6,306 nucleotides of DNA, taken from positions 1-6,306 of the forward strand of contig JAISPE010000387.1 in NCBI GenBank assembly GCA_031275145.1, in the 5' to 3' direction. Position 1 is the first letter of the stretch; each line of letters opens with the position of its first letter. A program made the translations under genes and the position numbers. Of this stretch, positions 5,471 to 6,306 are shown in pieces. Source of the DNA: Prevotellaceae bacterium. Its GTDB lineage: Bacteria > Bacteroidota > Bacteroidia > Bacteroidales > UBA932. A model generated the notes under the pieces. That model did no database searches. It saw only the letters and a program-made list of their open reading frames with translations, and had not been told where the DNA came from.

Positions 5471-6306
5471 ATGTATACACCTGATAACGAAACATTCAAC
5501 GAACTATTCCAATCAGCTTTCAAAGCAGCAGTCATTGCTGGAAAAAGAATTCTGGAAATTTTCAATACCGAAGATTTTCAGGTATCCATGAAATCGGACA
5601 ATTCTCCGCTTTCTTCGGCAGACAAAGAGGCTCACGAAATTATCAAACGGCTGCTCCTCAATTCCCGGATACCGATTCTCAGCGAGGAAGGACGGGACAT
5701 GCAGTTCGAGGAAAGAAAATCGTGGGATATTTTATGGATTGTCGATCCGCTGGACGGAACACGGCAGTTTATACAGAAAAGAGAGGAGTTTACCGTAAAC
5801 ATCGCTTTAGTTGTGGGAGGAAATCCTCTGTTCGGGGTAGTTTACGCCCCCGCAATAGGAGATATGTATTTCGGAATAAAGGATATGGGTTCTTTCAAAA
5901 TACATGTCGGCGACCGCGACCTGCTCTCTTATTCGTTCCAGCAAATCGTTGCGGAATCAAAAAAACTCGACCCCTCATCGAAAACAAACGATAAATACAC
6001 AATACTTGCAAGTTATCACCACGTAAACAAGGAAACGCTGGAATATATCGAAGAAATGCGGAAAATACATTCCGACATAGAGGTGAAAAAAGTTGGCAGC
6101 TCACTGAAAATGTGTATGCTGGCAGACGGAATAGGCGATGTCTATGTGCGATATACCGATACGTACGAGTGGGATACGGCAGCGGCGCAAACAGTTCTCG
6201 AAGGCGTCGGATGGAGTATCAATGCATTGGATACCAACGAACCTTTGACATATAACAAGGAATCTTTACTGAATCCTTATTTTATATGCAAAAAATCGGA
6301 ATTTAT
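5471..6306 (+). CDS. cysQ: 3'(2'),5'-bisphosphate nucleotidase CysQ (3' end cut by window)
   Basis: This Mg2+-dependent phosphatase of the inositol monophosphatase superfamily is expected to convert 3',5'-ADP (PAP) to AMP, and possibly PAPS to APS, in the cytoplasm or at the inner membrane. The frame is open from ATG 5471 to the window edge: 278 complete codons and no stop. Metal-site motifs are intact: SPLSSADKEA (Asp51), ILSEEG (Glu72/Glu73), WIVDPLDGT (Asp92, Asp95) and EWDTAA (Asp235). The block GTRQFIQKREEFTVNIALV just after the DPLDGT motif closely matches the CysQ-specific version and separates it from SuhB-type inositol phosphatases. The final LLNPYFICKK resembles the family C-terminus, so only a few residues are probably missing. 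It begins 11 bases after the DUF3078 stop, implying co-transcription. No sulfate-assimilation gene is visible nearby, so the source of its PAP substrate is open. Confidence 0.92.
   Translation, partial: MYTPDNETFNELFQSAFKAAVIAGKRILEIFNTEDFQVSMKSDNSPLSSADKEAHEIIKRLLLNSRIPILSEEGRDMQFEERKSWDILWIVDPLDGTRQFIQKREEFTVNIALVVGGNPLFGVVYAPAIGDMYFGIKDMGSFKIHVGDRDLLSYSFQQIVAESKKLDPSSKTNDKYTILASYHHVNKETLEYIEEMRKIHSDIEVKKVGSSLKMCMLADGIGDVYVRYTDTYEWDTAAAQTVLEGVGWSINALDTNEPLTYNKESLLNPYFICKKSEF

Noticed and set aside
5722..5994. A 90-codon plus-strand frame inside the right-hand gene.
   Set aside because: The cysQ frame is open across the whole region and carries all the superfamily motifs; this frame is an Arg-rich shadow.

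Overview
The window looks like a chromosomal fragment from a member of the Bacteroidota, most likely order Bacteroidales. Four things support this. The two-component pair closely resembles RprX/RprY of Bacteroides and Porphyromonas. A DUF3078-type outer-membrane protein, a family typical of this phylum, is present. The best promoter matches are of the Bacteroidetes TAnnTTTG type. Most starts lack a Shine-Dalgarno sequence and are preceded by A/T-rich DNA. All six genes are on the plus strand and tightly packed. I see no tRNA, rRNA, CRISPR array, insertion sequence or phage gene, and no convincing hairpin-plus-U-tract terminator.

Positions 1-238 are very A/T-rich and contain no supportable gene. 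They hold one Bacteroidetes-type promoter (187-219) for the histidine kinase. Positions 239-2333 are a two-gene signalling operon: a membrane sensor kinase (rprX-like) followed one base later by its OmpR/PhoB-class response regulator (rprY-like). The 82-bp gap that follows (2334-2415) is the most information-rich non-coding stretch. It holds a phased array of 10-bp repeats, a perfect 7-bp inverted repeat and a TAnnTTTG -7 box.

Positions 2416-6306 appear to be a second, co-directional transcription unit. Its first gene encodes a predicted cytoplasmic protein with a long charged coiled coil and a C-terminal GH16-like domain in which all three acidic catalytic positions appear to be replaced. 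It is followed by an acyl-ACP thioesterase, a DUF3078 outer-membrane beta-barrel protein and a CysQ-type 3'(2'),5'-bisphosphate nucleotidase that runs off the right edge of the window.

A reasonable working model, which is inference, is that the RprX/RprY-like pair controls the downstream unit through the 10-bp repeats, and that this unit deals with the envelope or lipids. The thioesterase acts on acyl-ACP, DUF3078 is an outer-membrane protein, and CysQ removes 3',5'-ADP, a by-product of both ACP phosphopantetheinylation and PAPS-dependent sulfur metabolism. The strongest candidate for something under-described is the coiled-coil/GH16-like pseudo-enzyme together with the regulatory array in front of it.
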